Assembly (NCBI GenBank): GCA_001898385.1
Contig: MKTT01000073.1
Coordinates: forward strand, 38,469 to 102,468
Origin: Planctomycetales bacterium 71-10
Lineage (GTDB): Bacteria > Planctomycetota > Planctomycetia > Isosphaerales > Isosphaeraceae
Direction of reading: 5' to 3'
Length of the DNA: 64,000 nt
Shown here one piece after another: positions 62,138 through 64,000 of this stretch. The notes under the pieces are model-generated. The model had not been told where the DNA came from and did no database searches. It saw only the letters and a program-made list of their open reading frames with translations. Position numbers and translations under genes: made by a program. Numbering within the stretch: position 1 is the first letter of the stretch; every line of letters starts with the position of its first letter.

Positions 62138-63907
62138 TCAGAACGGCGAATCCACCATCACTTCTAAGCCCTTGCAGGCAGCGGCGAAGACCGACCGGCG
62201 AACGGCCCACCAATCCTCGAACGGGAACAGCTTGACCGACAATCCGTCAGGTTCGAGAACGAATCCGGCCTGTCTCAGTAGTGCGGCGATTTCGAGGTCA
62301 TCCGTTCGCACCGTAGGCCAATTAACTTCCGGCTGCGGCTGGCCCGTCAGATAAGCGGCGACGAGTTCGGGGCCGACTACTTCGGCCTTGCCGGACAGCT
62401 TCGACATTTCTTCTCGGGTCACTTTGCGACCTTCGGCCTTGTGGATACCGTAGGCAAGGGCGGCTTGGACTACGGCCTCCGGGCTGCACCCCCGCAATTC
62501 GGCGACATGATGCACGTCAAGCTTGGGGCGGAACCCCGTCCAGCGATATCCGTCGCCATCGGCAACGACATACCCCTCGTCGACCATTTCCTTGAGGCAC
62601 TTCTCGACCATGAACGGATGTGCCTCGAACTTCGCGGCAAGCTTGTGGGCCGGCAGCGGGAACACGCCCCCACCATAGAGGCGGGATAGGTGCCAGGCTA
62701 GCGACACGGTAGGCCATATGAGCATTCCACCATGCGATATCTTCGGGTAAGGGTTGGCACGGGCGAGGGCTTCGGCCCGTTTCCAAGCGTTTTCGTCGTC
62801 CAGAGTATCCATATCGACAGCCTCCTTAATGACGCGTGCGACATCTTCCGGCCGCATCTCGCCAAAGTCCTTGCAGCCTGCGGGGGGGTACGCCACCCTT
62901 ACCTCGCAGTAGCCACGCAAAGCCCCTGTAAGCTTCTCCACGCACGCCCGGCCCGCGTCGTCGTTATCTGCTGCCAGCACCACCACGGGCGTCCTGACGG
63001 CCCCTACGGCGTCCCTAAGCTTGTCTATCTGGTCTTCGGTAACCTGACTACCCAACGTGGCGACCGATCGGGGGTATCCGGCCTCGATGAGTCTCAGACA
63101 ATCCCCCGGCCCTTCGCACACGACCAGCGGCCCGGCTAGCCAATATGCCCTGTCATAGTTGAACAACGTCGTGGACTTATCTACAGCGTGCCACCATTTG
63201 GGGCCCCGTTCGCCGGGATTGCGGGCGGTGTACCCGACAAGGTAACTGGTCGTGCCCCTGATGTCGTAACATGGGAACACCGTCCAACCGGGTAGGTTCT
63301 TACCGTCTGGTAGATAGCCTATCGACTCCCCTACCCCGTACTCAGCCAGGGTATCCAGGCGGAAACCACGGCGAGTATAAATCTCAGACGGGATGGTCAG
63401 GCATTCGGCCAAGGCGTCAGCGGTGAACGTCGCCCGGGGCGGCTTCTTAGACCTGGAACGCCCTCCAGGGATGAAAACCTTGACTGTGTCGATGTGATTG
63501 TTCAACCACTGCATTGCCTGCCCGAACGGAAGCAACCCGCCACCTGCAATCTTGACCAAAGCCCGAATCAACCCCGAGAGGCTACCATTCACGCCATCGG
63601 CCTTGTGGCAATCCTTGTGACACCGCCAGCCGTCGCTATATATCCGCAAGCCGTTCGGATTGTCCCCTCCATGTAAAGGGCATGGGCATGACGACAAGAC
63701 TTGCCCGACCGGAGGTTCCACCGTAGGGACTTCAGACAACAGACCCACCCTATATAAACATTCCAACAGCGGCAATCTTTCAGTAAACCCAAACTTGTTA
63801 CGCATTACTAATCCCCTCACGCCACCGATAGGAATGGGTATTGCCATCCCGTTCGGCAGCGTATATTTGCCAGGGCTGACGACGTCCACGCGGACGGCGA
63901 AAGCCAT
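62138..63907 (-). CDS. Phage/plasmid-type DNA primase (CHC2 zinc finger + TOPRIM)
   Basis: 589 residues from ATG 63907. A zinc-binding motif (CPCPLHGGDNPNG, then WRCHKDCHK) resembles the CHC2 primase finger. TOPRIM follows: VVCEGPGDCLRLIEAGYP with the catalytic Glu and VVLAADNDDAGRACVEKL with the Asp pair. The C-terminal ~200 residues contain winged-helix-like segments (KLAAKFEAHPFMVEKCLKEM) and no helicase motifs. It would make primers for replication of a mobile element. Codon use is clearly less GC-biased than in the rest of the window, indicating transfer. No strong ribosome site is seen. Confidence 0.85.
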   Translation of the reverse strand: MAFAVRVDVVSPGKYTLPNGMAIPIPIGGVRGLVMRNKFGFTERLPLLECLYRVGLLSEVPTVEPPVGQVLSSCPCPLHGGDNPNGLRIYSDGWRCHKDCHKADGVNGSLSGLIRALVKIAGGGLLPFGQAMQWLNNHIDTVKVFIPGGRSRSKKPPRATFTADALAECLTIPSEIYTRRGFRLDTLAEYGVGESIGYLPDGKNLPGWTVFPCYDIRGTTSYLVGYTARNPGERGPKWWHAVDKSTTLFNYDRAYWLAGPLVVCEGPGDCLRLIEAGYPRSVATLGSQVTEDQIDKLRDAVGAVRTPVVVLAADNDDAGRACVEKLTGALRGYCEVRVAYPPAGCKDFGEMRPEDVARVIKEAVDMDTLDDENAWKRAEALARANPYPKISHGGMLIWPTVSLAWHLSRLYGGGVFPLPAHKLAAKFEAHPFMVEKCLKEMVDEGYVVADGDGYRWTGFRPKLDVHHVAELRGCSPEAVVQAALAYGIHKAEGRKVTREEMSKLSGKAEVVGPELVAAYLTGQPQPEVNWPTVRTDDLEIAALLRQAGFVLEPDGLSVKLFPFEDWWAVRRSVFAAACKGLEVMVDSPF

Positions 63908-64000
63908 GGGTTGTTTCAGCTAACCTTTATCAGTACCAACGCTCAGGGTTTCAGATTACCTAGGCCGTGTTGACTGTCCGGGGGCTGATCCGGTAAGGAT

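Larger units (their letters stand above)
61525..64000. mobile_element. Probable end of an integrated mobile element (tRNA array and primase)
   Basis: The tRNA array, the truncated tRNA, the drop in GC content from about 61980 onward and the phage/plasmid-type primase all lie together at the right edge. The left boundary is either before the array (if the tRNAs belong to the element) or inside the truncated tRNA-Val near 61960. No integrase is visible inside the window. The last 93 bp hold no recognisable gene. Confidence 0.55.

Overview
This is a GC-rich chromosomal segment of a planctomycete, most likely of the family Isosphaeraceae. The evidence is the gene content: a DUF1559 pseudopilin-like protein with a companion lipoprotein, three CRTAC1-type proteins (FG-GAP/VCBS repeats ending in an ASPIC/UnbV domain), a formylglycine-dependent sulfatase, HEAT-repeat membrane proteins, MJ0042-type zinc ribbons, and a Gly/Met-rich secreted protein. 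The assignment is inferred from protein families, not from a marker-gene tree.

Layout. 1-12937: 3' part of a heparinase II/III-like lyase, a CRTAC1 lipoprotein, an unrecognised secreted protein, threonine aldolase (flanked by inverted pairs of REP-like repeats), a UbiD-family decarboxylase and a membrane HEAT-repeat protein. 13038-16496: a translation cluster on the minus strand, rpsB-tsf-pyrH-frr, then tRNA-Val(GAC). 16914-21906: an OprP-like porin, cyclophilin, a zinc-ribbon/HEAT protein and a hicAB toxin-antitoxin pair. 22046-30402: a surface-polysaccharide locus with two family-2 glycosyltransferases, a WcaJ-type priming sugar transferase, two tandem GT39-like membrane paralogues and one more multi-pass glycosyltransferase-like protein, followed by a STAS protein. 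31111-40351: a frameshifted Gly/Met-rich secreted protein, a TPR/HEAT protein ending in a Hint domain, an orphan RND-type adaptor, a small HEAT-like secreted protein, and the lipoprotein/DUF1559 pair.

40820-52541 is a long minus-strand run of overlapping genes. From upstream to downstream it encodes an ABC substrate-binding lipoprotein with a Cys-rich tail, permease, ATPase, a TPR-CRTAC1/UnbV protein, a second CRTAC1/UnbV protein and an RnfD/UnbU-like membrane protein; after a 100-bp gap come an asparagine-synthase-like protein and a radical SAM protein. This coupling of importer, UnbV and UnbU is the best candidate in the window for an undescribed functional system. Just upstream lie a small coiled-coil-like protein built of Asn-Gln repeats and an APC permease.

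53086-61432 carries the permease, an AhpD-like protein, a sulfatase, an ECF sigma factor coupled to an unusual anti-sigma/pseudopilin fusion, and a very large signal peptidase I with inserted domains. From about 61525 to the right edge the character changes: an array of four odd tRNA genes plus a 5'-truncated tRNA-Val(CAC), then a visibly less GC-rich region with a phage/plasmid-type CHC2-TOPRIM primase. This looks like one end of an integrated mobile element. Several families of short structured intergenic repeats run through the window.
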